From Acipenser ruthenus (Eukaryota; Chordata; Actinopteri; Acipenseriformes; Acipenseridae), in NCBI RefSeq assembly GCF_902713425.1, contig NC_081198.1:20629188-20693187 (forward strand): a stretch of 64,000 nt of DNA, read 5' to 3'. The position numbers were made by a program, and so were the translations under genes. The notes beneath the pieces are model-generated. The model did no database searches, was not told the DNA's origin, and saw only the letters and a list, made by a program, of their open reading frames with translations. This document shows, piece after piece, positions 40,901 to 52,650 of the stretch. Position 1 is the first letter of the stretch. Each line of letters opens with the position of its first letter.

Positions 40901-41364
40901 CCTGACACGATGACGGGTACGTTCCCCAGCAGGAGTGGACGCAGCTGTGGAAAAAATTGAACTCTTTCGTTTTGGTTAGTGGGTGCGTAGACATTGACCA
41001 GTCTGAGGGGAGTGTTGTTGTATGTCACATCCACGCTCAGAATTCTACCAGGTTCTACCTCCCTGCTGCTGCGGGAGGTAATAAATGGGTTTTTAAACAG
41101 GATACCTACTCCGTCGGCTCTGGCTATGTTGGAGCCCGACCAGAAGGAGTCCCCCAGGGTCCAACTCTCCTTCAGGTCCCTATAATCAGGGCTCGACGAA
41201 ATACCACACTCCTGCAGAAAGATGAGATCTGCTTTCAAGTTAGCTAGATAATTTAGTACATCAAATCTTTTTTGTGTCTCCCTGATGCTCCTGACATTAA
41301 CAGACACACATATCAGGGCCATCAGGGTAGCTAACAAGAAAAGGAGTCGCTGCGTCCACCCCAT
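37921..41364 (-). CDS. ORF2 of A4, open but with YMDY in the active site
   Basis: 1147 aa, same length and start as A2. The endonuclease residues are normal. In the reverse transcriptase the active site reads YMDY: residue 704 is TAT, not GAT (change at 39255). This Asp is one of the two metal-binding residues of the YxDD box, so the enzyme should be dead. Other changes are scattered (HRFFWGSK, VVDCII). An example of an open frame that is not functional. Confidence 0.93.
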   Translation of the reverse strand: MGWTQRLLFLLATLMALICVSVNVRSIRETQKRFDVLNYLANLKADLIFLQECGISSSPDYRDLKESWTLGDSFWSGSNIARADGVGILFKNPFITSRSSREVEPGRILSVDVTYNNTPLRLVNVYAPTNQNERVQFFPQLRPLLLGNVPVIVSGDFNCALRDVDRSRPRNDRSSRVVSSVISDFSLCDAGKDLVPPFTWVSSSGTSFSRIDLVLHTSSLTKTAVDTQAIFFSDHRLLQVTLQVPQTSQMGSGVWKLNTSLLDDPSIAAAYKSRLVEWTTLRDLFNSPIEWWEMVKMRTKGYFIAAGKRKAKERRAKYKYLNAALQRLSLLQLRGFPVSDEIAQTKLDLSVLCREEQRKVMHNAKVQKMEEDEKCTRFFFQKTREKRHLMSSMLDSRGRIVEDSEGVKKVVENFYRDLYNIKATDDTLIEWFLSQLEPDSVRDEEEEEKDPELTLEELTQAVKTMNTGKTPGPDGIPGEYYHLFWDTLKVHLAEVYRAVYREKRLGPSMRESVITLLHKKGEVKDLRNWRPISLLCVDYKILAKALMLRLQVHLPLVIGPDQACGVPGRSITDILMLTRDILAYSRERNHPLCLFNLDQEKAFDRVSHEYMYKVMDQMKFAPGLRGWVKTIYTNISTRVLVNRHLTGKISIQSGVRQGCPLSPLLYVVCIEPLLQAIRRDTNITGFQLPGSNGVQVKTTAYMDYVSLICTNTSSVPRISNILEKYCTATGAVINKSKSEVYVSKNWQVDRELSDMYPVKKDKIKILGLIFENNSSGAQSWTAAINQVRKKIGGWSTRSLTMTGRVLITKSILFPILSYVGKIFPPDRTTKKVVDCIIHRFFWGSKMERVKRATLSKADKKGGKGVPDVVQLTRVQGLTQTIKNIQALDRKVCYMNRFYFATCLRALGLCTIDNTVPYSWDPPLYYRTLRDTIYKLGLDKAKLASWEYKAVTKYLAGSQEIEKVATFSLTQSQKIWENVTHSCLSNVQKDIAWNTVHSALPTRAFMFRRGLAQVETCPYAKCRKRETPAHIFWECDVAGSVWVSVSVFLNRFADTAKMSAETVLYGPAGGITTSTAKCIWRVINVVKQILWEGRNVCVYHKQELDTITTTRRAQTLIKDFVILDIRTLGKDKACAEWRIAGLQDVKME

Positions 41365-41595
41365 AGCGACTATGATTGGGAGGTCGGGACACTCTTCCTA
41401 CTCTTAGCTCTACGCTTGCTTCGAGGGGGCTTGGGCTTATTTGCAACTCCCATCACCCCTGAGAAGGTACTCACTGCTGCCTCGTCCAAGAAGGCACCGT
41501 CTTTATATGCACAGTACGTGGAGTTGTTTGGGCTATTCAACTCCCCACAAGGTAAGTCTGGTGGAACTTGCTCAGGGCCCCTCGGAACGTGTGGG

Positions 41596-43298
41596 TCAGC
41601 TTTGTCCTGGGGGGGTTATGACAGACAGCATTCTTTGGCTGTTACCGTCTGCTGAATTGGAGCTGTTAGCAGACTTCTGGCTTACCGCGTCCAGGGGTAT
41701 TCCCATGTCCTCCAGTGCTGTATCTAGGAGGACCTCTAGGGGGCCCCTGGTTTTGCCCATACAAGGGAGGGGGTCAAGGATGCTTTGAAGGGAGGCCCTT
41801 CGCTTGAAGAGGGTCATTGCTACCGAGGTACTGCTGGTCAGGGAAGGTGTTGACCCCGACCTCTCCCTCGGTGCATTAGTGAACACCTCTTCTGCGAGGT
41901 GTGCTAGGGTTTGTGCCAACGACTGGGAAGGCTGGCTGGGGATGCCCTGGCTGGCTGCTACCTGCCCACTAGGCGGCAGTGTAGCCGTCCCACTCGCCTC
42001 CGTCTCTGCCTGCGAGGGCAAGACTGGGGACTTTGTGTGGACATTATCTGGTTTTGGATCTATGGGGGCCACCTGCAACTTGCTGTCTTTGATCTTGATC
42101 TTCTTTCTTTTCCCCCCCTCGTCTCTACCCTTTCTTTTCCCCACCCTCTGCTGGTTCTTCACTCCCTTCCCCTCCTTCTCACTCTCACTTTCACTGTCGC
42201 TTTCGCTTTCCTCCCCCACGGACTCAATCCTTATGGCGTCATAACGAGAGCCGAGGGGGAGTGCTGGCGCTGAGAGGGCCCTACTCAGGGGGGGGCCGCT
42301 GCTGGGTCCGGGCTCCCTCCCTGCCTCGTGTTCTGTATCAGAGGAGCTACTGGAGGAGCTAGTGGAGTAGCTGTTGTACTCTCTCTCTGGGCTGGGGGAA
42401 GGGGTCCTCGTAAAACGGGACATGTCTCGGGGGCGGGGGAGTGAGGGGGGTGCTGGTGATGATGGTGGTGCTGGAGTCTGGGTTTTGATGTGGACTGATC
42501 TTTGTTACTTGCTCCCTCTTCCTGCTCAGGCCTAGGCTTGTTCGTGTTTGCCTTGCTGGCTCTGGCCATGTTGGCATAGGAAGAGGGGCAGTCCTTAAAC
42601 AGGTGCCCCTTCTTTCCACACAAATTGCACTGCCTCTCTTCTCTGCAGTGGCTGGTCTCGTGGGGGGCGCCGCAGTTCCTGCACTTGACTACAGTACATG
42701 CGGCCGCCAGGTGTCCTAATTCCCCACATTTCCTGCAGAGTTTTGGCATCCCATTATAGAATACCAGCCCTCTGTTGGGCCCTAACACTATGGAGTTTGG
42801 AATGTGGCGGACGCCTCCAATGCCCGATGTATCGACATTGAGGCGTACCAGCCACTTTCTGGCTCCTGTCCAAACCCCATCTTCGTCAGTAATTTTCCTC
42901 CCTTCTGATGACACCCTCCCATAGCTGTTAAGCCATGTTGTAATATCATAGTCGCTAACAGCCTCATTGAAAAATTGGACAGTAACAACTTTCATTTCTC
43001 TGTCTGTCAGTGCATCCACACAAAATTCTTTGTATGGAGCGAGATATTTATTCTCCCCCCAAAAGGACCACATTTCTTGTAACTTTTGGGGGTTCCTAAA
43101 ACTGACCTCAAACACTTCCTTAAGCCCTGGCAATTTCACCAAACAATTCAAGTCAGAAGGGGAAAAACCCATACCCCTCTGAAGAATGGTCCGGCTGAAC
43201 TCCAGTCTCGTCAGTCCTGGTTCCGTTTCCTCTTGCTGGGTCCTTGTGAAGCGCACCGCATTGTGCCTCCTAGTCTCCTGGGTTGGCCGGAACGCCAT
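41596..43298 (-). pseudogene. ORF1 of A4, frameshifted
   Basis: Start MAFRPTQETRRHNAVRF at 43298, three normal knuckles. A 16-bp loss near 42487 (between short TTGG/TGATG-type repeats) changes the frame after KDQSTS. The C-terminal frame resumes and ends at 41596 with TPPGQS because the C run (41609-41615) is C7, not C9 as in A2. This leaves a 231-nt gap before ORF2. Confidence 0.88.
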
Positions 43299-44030
43299 CC
43301 TTCAGCTGGCTCCTCCGATTGGGGTGGGAGAAGCCTCTGGACGTCCGGGTTGTCTCTCTCTACGGAAAAGAAACAACGTAAGCAGCAAATCTGGGCAGTT
43401 GAAGGAACTATTACTTTAGTCCCTGAGGAGATGGTCGCCTCGCAAGAGGGACCCCCTCCCCAGGTGAACGGTGTCCTTCCCTGGCGGAGTAGGGGGCGCT
43501 GCTTGGCACCGAGACCACGTAGGAAGAATCGTGGCTGTGACGCCTCCTCGGGGTCCGGGGCCGCCCTCTGCTCCTCCCAGATGGCGCCCTCTGCTGGGCG
43601 CCTGCTGCTCTCTCGGTCTGGATCTCGATTACAATCAAGGGCTGGGGATGAGGTCATCTAGGTCATCAAAGGGTCCTCAAAGGTCGTCTGGAACGTAGGT
43701 CCTCCTTCTCTCTAACTCCAGGAACGTCTGGAAAAGCCGGAACCGCCTGAAAAAGAAAAAACTGGAACCGCCTGAAAAAGAAAAAACTGCTCTCAACAGT
43801 CAACAAAATCTTGAAAGACCCTCGGCCTGGATTGGGCAAGCCAAAACCAGACTGAGTATTAGTCTTCCAAAAAGTTGCCGAGCTGAAGAAAGCCAGTCAA
43901 AAATAAAAAAAAATTTGTTCCTCCTCACCCGAACAAACCTCTCACAGACCCTCGGAGGGAGCGGGCAATGCCACTACCCTCTAAGCCTTAGTCTTAGAAA
44001 GATTTATTCGAACTGAAGAGAAGCCGGAGT
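43299..44030 (-). promoter_or_regulatory. Family A 5'UTR of A4
   Basis: Same layout as in A2. The CTCF-like core is intact at 43584-43597. No real gene is seen; frames here are by-products of GC-rich sequence. Confidence 0.55.
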
Positions 44031-44349
44031 ATATGGCTGGCTAAGAAGGACCTGGCATAGGGACATGTTCCACCACACTTGTCTGGTTAGCTGCATGCTC
44101 CCAGGAAACAAACTGCTGATGTCTACATCATCACCACATGTGAATAAAAGAAAGAAAGAAAGCAAGAAAGAAAGAGAAAGAAAGAGAGAGAAAGAAAGAA
44201 AGAGAGAAAGAAAGAAAGAGAGAAAGAAAAATAAAAGAAGTAAAACGGCGGGAAAACTTGCTTCAACACTGGCACTCTCCTTCCAGCAGGGGTAGACAAA
44301 ATGCTCACAGGAGAGATCCAGATCTGACTTTGACCAACGTTAGAGAAAG
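44031..44349 (-). repeat. U2 array spacer 10, promoter side missing
   Basis: Starts at tatggctggctaagaagg and keeps the GA tract (44146-44239) and the region downstream of the next U2. The promoter half was lost at the A4 junction. Confidence 0.9.
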
Positions 44350-44537
44350 GTGTGCACCGTTCCCGGAGGTACTGCAATACCGGGCCGATGCGTGGAGTGG
44401 ACGGAGCAAGCCCCTGTTCCATCTCCCGATTCCAAAAATCAATTTAATATATGGTCCCCTGATAGGGGACGTATCAGATATTAAACTGATAAGAACAGAT
44501 ACTACACTTGATCTTAGCCAAAAGGCCGAGAAGCGAT
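44350..44537 (-). ncRNA. RNU2: U2 snRNA gene, intact
   Basis: 188 nt, identical to the reference in all parts examined. Normal PSE-like site upstream and 3' box downstream. Confidence 0.97.
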
Positions 44538-45118
44538 GGCGACTTGGCCCTTGCCCGGGGCCCCCCAGCCCGGACGGCACAGGGGGATTCAAAGGTGGGT
44601 GCTAAATTCCAAGCACAAGCAGACCCCCCAAAAACGGGCTGCTGCTTCCAGAGGGGAAATGTGCAATTTAAGCAGGAGAAAACAAAACAAAGCAAAAACA
44701 CACACATAACACCAAAAACAAAACATAAACTGGCGGAGTGCGTCTTACAAATAGTCATGCCAAGCTGCTATGCTGTGCAAGGTGCCTTGGGTAACTACAA
44801 CTGTGCCTCGCTGGCTGGCTGGCTTGCTAAGAAGGTCCTGGCATAGGGACATGTTCCACCACACTTGTCTGGTTAGCTGCATGCTCCCAGGAAACAAACT
44901 GCTGCTGTCTACATCATCACCACATATGAATAAAAGAAAGAAAGAAAGCAAGAAAGAAAGAGAAAGAAAGAGAGAGAAAGAAAGAAAGAGAGAAAGAAAA
45001 AAAAAGAAGTAAAACGGCGGGAAAACTTGCATCAACACTGGCACTCTCCCTCCAGCAGGGGTAGACAAAATGCTCACAGGAGAGATCCAGATCTGACTTT
45101 GACCAACGTTAGAGAAAG
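44538..45118 (-). repeat. U2 array spacer 11
   Basis: GA tract 44932-45008. Private change gtgctaaattcc beside the PSE-like site. Confidence 0.92.
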
Positions 45119-45306
45119 GTGTGCACCGTTCCCGGAGGTACTGCAATACCGGGCCGATGCGTGGAGTGGACGGAGCAAGCCCCTGTTCCATCTCCCGATT
45201 CCAAAAATCAATTTAATATATGGTCCCCTGATAGGGGACGTATCAGATATTAAACTGATAAGAACAGATACTACACTTGATCTTAGCCAAAAGGCCGAGA
45301 AGCGAT
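45119..45306 (-). ncRNA. RNU2: U2 snRNA gene, intact
   Basis: 188 nt, reference sequence. Unit length to the next gene is 768 bp. Confidence 0.97.
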
Positions 45307-45886
45307 GGCGACTTGGCCCTTGCCCGGGGCCCCCCAGCCCGGACGGCACAGGGGGATTCAAAGGTGGGTGCAAAATTCCAAGCACAAGCAGACCCCCAAA
45401 AAACGGGCTGCTGCTTCCAGAGGGGAAATGTGCAATTTAAGCAGGAGAAAACAAAACAAAGCAAAAACACACACATAACACCAAAAACAAAACATAAACT
45501 GGTGGAGTGCGTCTTACAAATAGTCATGCCAAGCTGCTATGCTGTGCAAGGTGCCTTGGGTAACTACAACTGTGCCTCGCTGGCTGGCTGGCTTGCTAAG
45601 AAGGTCCTGGCATAGGGACATGTTCCACCACACTTGTCTGGTTAGCTGCATGCTCCCAGGAAACAAACTGCTGCTGTCTACATCATCACCACATGTGAAT
45701 AAAAGAAAGAAAGAAAGCAAGAAAGAAAGAGAAAGAAAGAGAGAGAAAGAAAGAAAGAGAGAAAGAAAAAAAAGAAGTAAAACGGCAGGAAAACTTGCAT
45801 CAACACTGGCACTCTCCCTCCAGCAGGGGTAGACAAAATGCTCACAGGAGAGATCCAGATCTGACTTTGACCAACGTTAGAGAAAG
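45307..45886 (-). repeat. U2 array spacer 12
   Basis: GA tract 45701-45776; downstream of it aacggcagg replaces aacggcggg, a variant shared with spacer 13. Confidence 0.92.
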
Positions 45887-46074
45887 GTGTGCACCGTTCC
45901 CGGAGGTACTGCAATACCGGGCCGATGCGTGGAGTGGACGGAGCAAGCCCCTGTTCCATCTCCCGATTCCAAAAATCAATTTAATATATGGTCCCCTGAT
46001 AGGGGACGTATCAGATATTAAACTGATAAGAACAGATACTACACTTGATCTTAGCCAAAAGGCCGAGAAGCGAT
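45887..46074 (-). ncRNA. RNU2: U2 snRNA gene, intact
   Basis: 188 nt, reference sequence with normal flanks. Confidence 0.97.
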
Positions 46075-46653
46075 GGCGACTTGGCCCTTGCCCGGGGCCC
46101 CCCAGCCCGGACGGCACAGGGGGATTCAAAGGTGGGTGCAAAATTCCAAGCACAAGCAGATCCCCAAAAAACGGGCTGCTGCTTCCAGAGGGGAAATGTG
46201 CAATTTAAGCAGGAGAAAACAAAACAAAGCAAAAACACACACATAACACCAAAAACAAAACATAAACTGGCGGAGTGCGTCTTACAAATAGTCATGCCAA
46301 GCTGCTATGCTGTGCAAGGTGCCTTGGGTAACTACAACTGTGCCTCGCTGGCTGGCTGGCTTGCTAAGAAGGTCCTGGCATAGGGACATGTTCCACCACA
46401 CTTGTCTGGTTAGCTGCATGCTCCCAGGAAACAAACTGCTGCTGTCTACATCATCACCACATGTGAATAAAAGAAAGAAAGAAAGCAAGAAAGAAAGAGA
46501 AAGAAAGAGAGAAAGAAAGAAAGAGAGAAAGAAAAAAAAAGAAGTAAAACGGCAGGAAAACTTGCATCAACACTGGCACTCTCCCTCCAGCAGGGGTAGA
46601 CAAAATGCTCACAGGAGAGATCCAGATCTGACTTTGACCAACGTTAGAGAAAG
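46075..46653 (-). repeat. U2 array spacer 13
   Basis: GA tract 46469-46543; aacggcagg variant as in spacer 12. Confidence 0.92.
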
Positions 46654-46788
46654 GTGTGCACCGTTCCCGGAGGTACTGCAATACCGGGCCGATGCATGGA
46701 GTGGAAGGAGCAAGCCCCTGTTCCATCTCCCGATTCCAAAAATCAATTTAATATATGGTCCCCTGATAGGGGACGTATCAGATATTAA
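46654..46788 (-). pseudogene. RNU2: U2 snRNA 3' fragment (about nt 55-188) next to A5
   Basis: Normal except gatgcatgg and gtggaagg variants. Joins the A5 3' end at gatattaa. Confidence 0.92.
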
Positions 46789-47442
46789 TACTCTTTTATT
46801 GAGATTTTACATTTTTTACATTTACACCCATTCGTTTTTTTTTTCATTCATTTTACATTTCTTTTAAAGATGACATTCATGCATACAGATATACATTTTG
46901 TTTTAAAAGCATTTAAAATACATTTAAAAACACCAAGACAATTGTGCTTTATACATGGTTAAAACAGACACAGATTAAAATCAACATGAAAAAAACCTGT
47001 GCTGCTTTAAAAGTGACTGGAAAAAAAGAACCATCTATAAAAAACCAGTGCTTGTGAGGGCCGGGGAGTGCTCTCTAAAAAAGTTCAAAAGTGAACATAA
47101 AACTATAGATCTAAAACAGGGACAGGGGAAAAGGGACAGTGTATAAAACAGTGAGTTAAAATTCTAAAATTTTAAAACACTTAAAATGTAACTTTTAATA
47201 GTTGACTTTAAAAATCTTTTAGATACATAAAACAAAACAAAACAAAATCAAATAAAACATTCAAAGTAAATCAAATAAAAGTCCATAAAACTGAAACAAA
47301 AAGACTACATAAAACCAGGGCACCGTTCAAAAACGGTCATGCCAGCTAAAAAGGGCGGAATGCTGGCATGACAAAATAAATAAAAGGCTTAGCGGTGCCC
47401 CGTAGTCTCGCTCCTAGGAGCTAGCGGTTCCAGTTTTTTCCT

Positions 47443-50400
47443 TTATTCCATCTTCACGTCCTGAAGTCCGGCGATCCTCCACTCCGCGCAGGCCTTGTCC
47501 TTCCCGAGGGTCCGGATGTCCAGAATTACAAAGTCCTTGATAAGAGTTTGTGCCCTTCTGGTCGTGGTGATAGTGTCTAGCTCCTGCTTGTGATAGACAC
47601 AGACGTTACGGCCTTCCCACAGGATCTGCTTGACAACATTGATGATACGCCAAACGCACTTAGCTGTGCTGGTAGTGATTCCTCCCGCAGGCCCATAGAG
47701 CACAGTCTCAGCGGTCATCTTGGCCGTGTCAGCAAACCTGTTTAGGAAGACAGAGACAGAGAGCCAGACACTGCCAGCCACATCACACTCCCAGAAGATA
47801 TGGGCTGGTGTTTCTCTCTTGCAGCACTTTGCATAGGGGCATGTTTCTACTTGGGCTAGTCCCCTCCTGAACATGAACGCTCGAGTGGGGAGTGCACTGT
47901 GGACGGTGTTCCATGCTATATCCTTCTGGACATTACTGAGGCAGCTGTGAGACACATTCTCCCAGATTTTTTGGCTTTGGGTGAGGGAGAAAGTAGCTAC
48001 TTTTTCAATTTCCTGGGAACCGGCAAGATATTTAGTTACAGCCTTGTATTCCCAGGAGGCTAATTTTGCTTTATCTAAGCCCAATTTATATATAGTGTCC
48101 CTTAAGGTTCTATAATACAATGGGGGGTCCCAGGAGTACGGCACGGTGTTATCAATAGTGCAGAGGCCCAAGGCCCTGAGACAGGTGGCAAAATAGAAAC
48201 GATTCATGTAACATACCTTCCTGTCCAGGGCCTGGATGTTCTTGATAGTTTGCGTGAGCCCCTGCACTCGGGTGAGCTGCACAACGTCCGGGACCCCCTT
48301 ACCTACCTTCTTGTCGGCTTTACTCAGGGTGGCTCGCTTTACCCTCTCCATCTTGCTGCCCCAGATAAAGCGGTGGATAATGCGGTCCACCACTTTTTTG
48401 GTGGTCCTGTCTGGGGGAAAGATTTTTCCTACATAAGAGAGGATGGGGAACAGTATAGACTTGGTTATTAATACTCTACCCGTCATTGTTAAGGATCTTG
48501 TGCTCCATCCGCCAATCTTTTTACGGACCTGGTTAATGGCCGCCGTCCAGCTCTGGGCCCCCGAGCTATTGTTCTCGAAAATGAGGCCCAGAATCTTGAT
48601 TTTGTCTTTTTTGACAGGGTACATGTCCGACAGTTCCCTATCTACCTGCCAATTTTTAGACACGTAGACTTCGCTCTTGGACTTATTAATCACTGCCCCG
48701 GTCGCCGTGCAGTACTTCTCAAGGATATTACTAATCCGAGGTACCGACGATGTGTTGGTGCAAATGAGTGACACATCGTCCATATATGCTGTTGTTTTGA
48801 CCTGGACCCCGTTGGATCCAGGCAGCTGGAAACCAGTTATATTGGTATCCCTACGAATTGCCTGCAGGAGGGGTTCAATGCACACGACATATAGCAGTGG
48901 GGATAGTGGGCAACCCTGTCTGACCCCTGACTGGATAGATATTTTACCAGTCAGGTGTCTGTTCACCAAGACTCGGGTACTAATATTTGTATAGATGGTT
49001 TTAACCCACCCCCTAAGTCCAGGAGCGAATTTCATCTGGTCCATCACTTTGTACATATATTCATGGCTTACCCTATCGAACGCCTTCTCCTGGTCAAGGT
49101 TGAACAGGCAGAGGGGATGGTTCCGTTCTCTAGAATAAGCCAGAATGTCCCTTGTTAACATTAAAATATCGGTGATGGACCTCCCTGGGACGCCACAAGC
49201 CTGGTCGGGGCCAATGACCAAAGGGAGGTGTACTTGTAGCCGGAGCATCAGAGCTTTGGCTAGTATCTTGTAATCCACGCAAAGGAGGCTGATTGGGCGC
49301 AATTCCGTAGATCTTTAACTTCCCCTTTCTTATGAAGGAGAGTAATTACACTCTCCCGCATAGAAGGGCCCAACCGCTTCTCCCTGTAGACCGCTCTGTA
49401 GACCTCCGCTAAATGGACTTTTAGCGTGTCCCAAAAAAGATGGTAATACTCACCCGGGATGCCATCTGGACCTGGCGTCTTACCGGTGTTCATGGTCTTA
49501 ACCGCCTGGGTGAGCTCCTCCAGCGTGAGTTCTGGGTCCTTCTCCTCCTCCTCCTCGTCGTCCAGCACTGCGTCAGGCTCCAACTGGCTCAGGAACCACT
49601 CTATCAGGGTGTCATCTGTAGCTTTGATGTTATACAGGTCCCTATAGAAGTTCTCTACCACTTTTTTCACTCCCTCACTATCCTCTACTATCCTCCCCCT
49701 GCTGTCGAGCATGGAGGACATCAAGTGCCGCTTCTCCCTCGTTTTCTGGAAGAAGAAGCGAGTACACTTTTCGTCTTCCTCCATTTTTTGCACTTTTGCA
49801 TTGTGCATGACCTTTCGTTGTTCCTCCCTACAAAGCACTGAGAGATCTAGCTTGGTCTGGGCTATCTCGTCGCTTACAGGGAACCCCCGAAGCTGAAGCA
49901 GGCTCAGACGCTGGAGGGCAGCATTCAGGTGTTTATATTTGGCCCTCCTTTCTTTTGCTTTCCTCTTGCCTGCTGCTTTGAAATAACCCTTAGTTCTGAT
50001 TTTGACCATCTCCCACCACTCTATAGGGGAGTTGAATAGGTCACGCAAAGTGGTCCACTCAACAAGCCTGCTCTTATAGGCTGCAGCTATGTAGGGGTCA
50101 TCGAGTAAGGAGGTGTTTAATTTCCAGACCCCTGACCCCATCTGGGAGGTCTGAGGGACTTGCAATGTTACCTGCAGGAGCCTATGGTCAGAGAAGAAGA
50201 CGGCCTGGGTGTCTACTGCCGTCTTCGTAAGGGAGCTGGTATGCAGGACGAGATCTATACGGGAGAAGGAGGTCCCAGATGAGCTCACCCAGGTAAAGGG
50301 AGGCACCAGGTCCTTACCTGCATCACACAGGGAGAAATCAGATATTACGGAGGACAAAACTCTACTAGAGCGGTCGTTGCGTGGCCTGCTCCGGTCTACG

Positions 50401-50888
50401 TCCCTCAGAGCACAATTGAAGTCACCTGACAGGATGACGGGTACGTTCCCCAGCAGGAGTGGACGCAGCTGTTGAAAAAATTGAACTCTTTCGTTTTGGT
50501 TAGTGGGTGCGTAGACATTGACCAGTCTGAGGGGAGTGTTGTTGTATGTCACATCCACGCTCAGAATTCTACCAGGTTCTACCTCCCTGCTGCTGCGGGA
50601 GGTAATAAATGGGTTTTTAAACAGGATACCTACTTCGTCGGCTCTGGCTATGTTGGAGCCCGACCAGAAGGAGTCCCCCAAGGTCCAACTCTCCTTCAGG
50701 TCCCTATAATCAGGGCTCGACGAAATACCACACTCCTGCAGAAAGATGAGATCTGCTTTCAAGTTAGCTAGATAGTTTAGTACATCAAATCTTTTTTGTG
50801 TCTCCCTGATGCTCCTGACATTAACAGACACACATATCAGGGCCATCAGGGTAGCTAACAAGAAAAGGAGTCGCTGCGTCCACCCCAT
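47443..50888 (-). pseudogene. ORF2 of A5, one frameshift
   Basis: Start MGWTQRLLFL at 50888. A single missing C near 49300 (ggcgcaatt for ggcgccaatt) breaks the frame at NWRPISLL, in the first reverse transcriptase motif. The endonuclease half and the YMDD half are otherwise well kept. A short insert adds an Asp/Glu in the acidic run (DDEEEEEKD). Confidence 0.92.
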
Positions 50889-51119
50889 AGCGACTATGAT
50901 TGGGAGGTCGGGACACTCTTCCTACTCTTAGCTCTACGCTTGCTTCGAGGGGGCTTGGGCTTATTTGCAACTCCCATCACCCCTGAGAAGGTACTCACTG
51001 CTGCCTCGTCCAAGAAGGCACCGTCTTTGTATGCACAGTACGTGGAGTTGTTTGGGCTATTCAACTCCCCACAAGGTAAGTCTGGTGGAACTTGCTCAGG
51101 GCCCCTCGGAACGTGTGGG

Positions 51120-51585
51120 TCAGCTTTGTCCTGGGGGGGTTATGACAGACAGCATTCTTTGGCTGTTACCGTCTGTTGAATTGGAGCTGTTAGCAGACTT
51201 CTGGCTTACCGCGTCCAGGGGTATTCCCATGTCTTCCAGTGCTGTATCTAGGAGGACCTCTAGGGGGCCCCTGGTTTTGCCCATACAAGGGAGGGGGTCA
51301 AGGATGCTTTGAAGGGAGGCCCTTCGCTTGAAGAGGGTCATTGCTACCGAGGTACTGCTGGTCAGGGAAGGTGTTGACCCCGACCTCTCCCTCGGTGCAT
51401 TAGTGAACACCTCTTCTGCGAGGTGTGCTAGGGTTTGTGCCAACGACTGGGAAGGCTGGCTGGGGATGCCCTGGCTGGCTGCTACCTGCCCACTAGGCGG
51501 CAGTGTAGCCGTCCCACTCGCCTCCGTCTCTGCCTGCGAGGGCAAGACTGGGGACTTTGTGTGGACATTAGCTGGTTTTGCATTG
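51120..51585 (-). pseudogene. ORF1 of A5, C-terminal remnant
   Basis: Only the region PSQAETEASG...MTLFKRRASLQ...ITPPGQS remains. The N-terminal domain, all zinc knuckles and the start codon are deleted. The C run at 51133-51139 is C7, as in A4. Confidence 0.88.
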
Positions 51586-52136
51586 TTACAGAGTAGGGGG
51601 CGCTGCTTGGCACCGAGACCATGTATGAAGAATCGTGGCTGTGACGCCTCCTCGGGGTCCGGGGCCGCCCTCTGCTCCTCCCAGATGGCGCCCTCTTCTG
51701 GGCGCCTGCTGCTCTCTCGGTCTGGATCTCGATTACAATCAAGGGCTGGGGATGAGGTCGTCTAGGTCATCAAAGGGTCCTCAAAGGTCGTCTGGATGGT
51801 AGGTCCCCCTTCTCTCTAACTCCAGGAACGTCTGGAAAAGCCGGAACCGCCTGAAAAAGAAAAAAACTGGAACCGCCTGAAAAAGAAAAACTGCTCTCAA
51901 CAGTCAACAAAATCTTGAAAGACCCTCGGCCTGGATTGGGCAAGCCAAAACCAGACTGAGCATTAGTCTTCCAAAAAGTTGCCGAGCTGAAGAAAGCCAG
52001 TCAAAAATAAAAAAAAATTCTGTTCCTCCTCACCCGAACAAACCTCTCACAGACCCTCGGAGGGAGCGGGCAATGCCACTACCCTCTAAGCCTTAGTCTT
52101 AGAAAGATTTATTCGAACTGAAGAGAAGCCAGAGTG
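51586..52136 (-). promoter_or_regulatory. Family A 5'UTR of A5, partly deleted
   Basis: Retains the GC-rich part and the 5' end. The CTCF-like core at 51688-51701 has one change (CCAGAAGAGGGCGC). Confidence 0.5.
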
Positions 52137-52219
52137 ATATTAAGATATTAGATATTAAACTGATAAACTGATAAGAACAGATACTACACTTGATCTTAGC
52201 CAACAGGCCGAGAAGCGAT
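52137..52219 (-). pseudogene. RNU2: U2 snRNA head upstream of A5, with micro-duplications
   Basis: U2 nt 1-60 or so. Plus strand shows gatatta three times (gatattaagatattagatatta) and aactgata twice, where U2 has each once. Loop I has one change (caacagg). Confidence 0.88.
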
Positions 52220-52614
52220 GGCGACTTGGCCCTTGCCCTGGGCCAACCAGCCCGGACGGCACAGGGGGATTCAAAGGTGGGTGCAAAATTCCAAGCACAA
52301 GCAGACCCCAAAAAACGGGCTGCTGCTTCCAGAGGGGAAATGTGCAATTTAAGCAGGAGAAAACAAAACAAAGCAAAAACACACACATAACACCAAAAAC
52401 AAAACATAAACTGGCGGAGTGCGTCTTACAAATAGTCATGCCAAGCTGCTATGCTGTGCAAGGTGCCTTGGGTAACTACAAATGTGCCTCGCTGGCTGGC
52501 TGGCTTGCTAAGAAGGTCCTGGCATAGGGACATGTTCCACCACACTTGTCTGGTTAGCTGCATGCTCCCAGGAAACAAACTGCTGCTGTCTACATCATCA
52601 CCACATGTGAATAA

Positions 52615-52650
<36 letters not shown>

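Larger units (their letters stand above)
37269..44030 (-). mobile_element. Family A LINE, copy A4, full length at an unusual site
   Basis: Complete from the shared 5' end (44030) to the usual 3' end. Its 3' side is at U2 nt 15, not 55, and its 5' side lies in the U2 spacer (tatggctggctaagaagg), so about 14 nt of U2 plus some 290 bp of promoter are missing. No duplication is seen. Confidence 0.92.
46789..52136 (-). mobile_element. Family A LINE, copy A5, with internal ORF1 deletion
   Basis: Both ends are complete, but about 1.4 kb is missing compared with A4 (from 42055 to about 43490 there); a short foreign-looking link (cattgttaca) sits at the junction near 51585. The 5' junction with U2 has extra tandem copies of gatatta. 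Confidence 0.92.

Noticed and set aside
47443-49302. A5 as two separate reverse transcriptase genes
   Set aside because: The two frames join at one missing base compared with A2 and A4, so it is one frameshifted ORF2.
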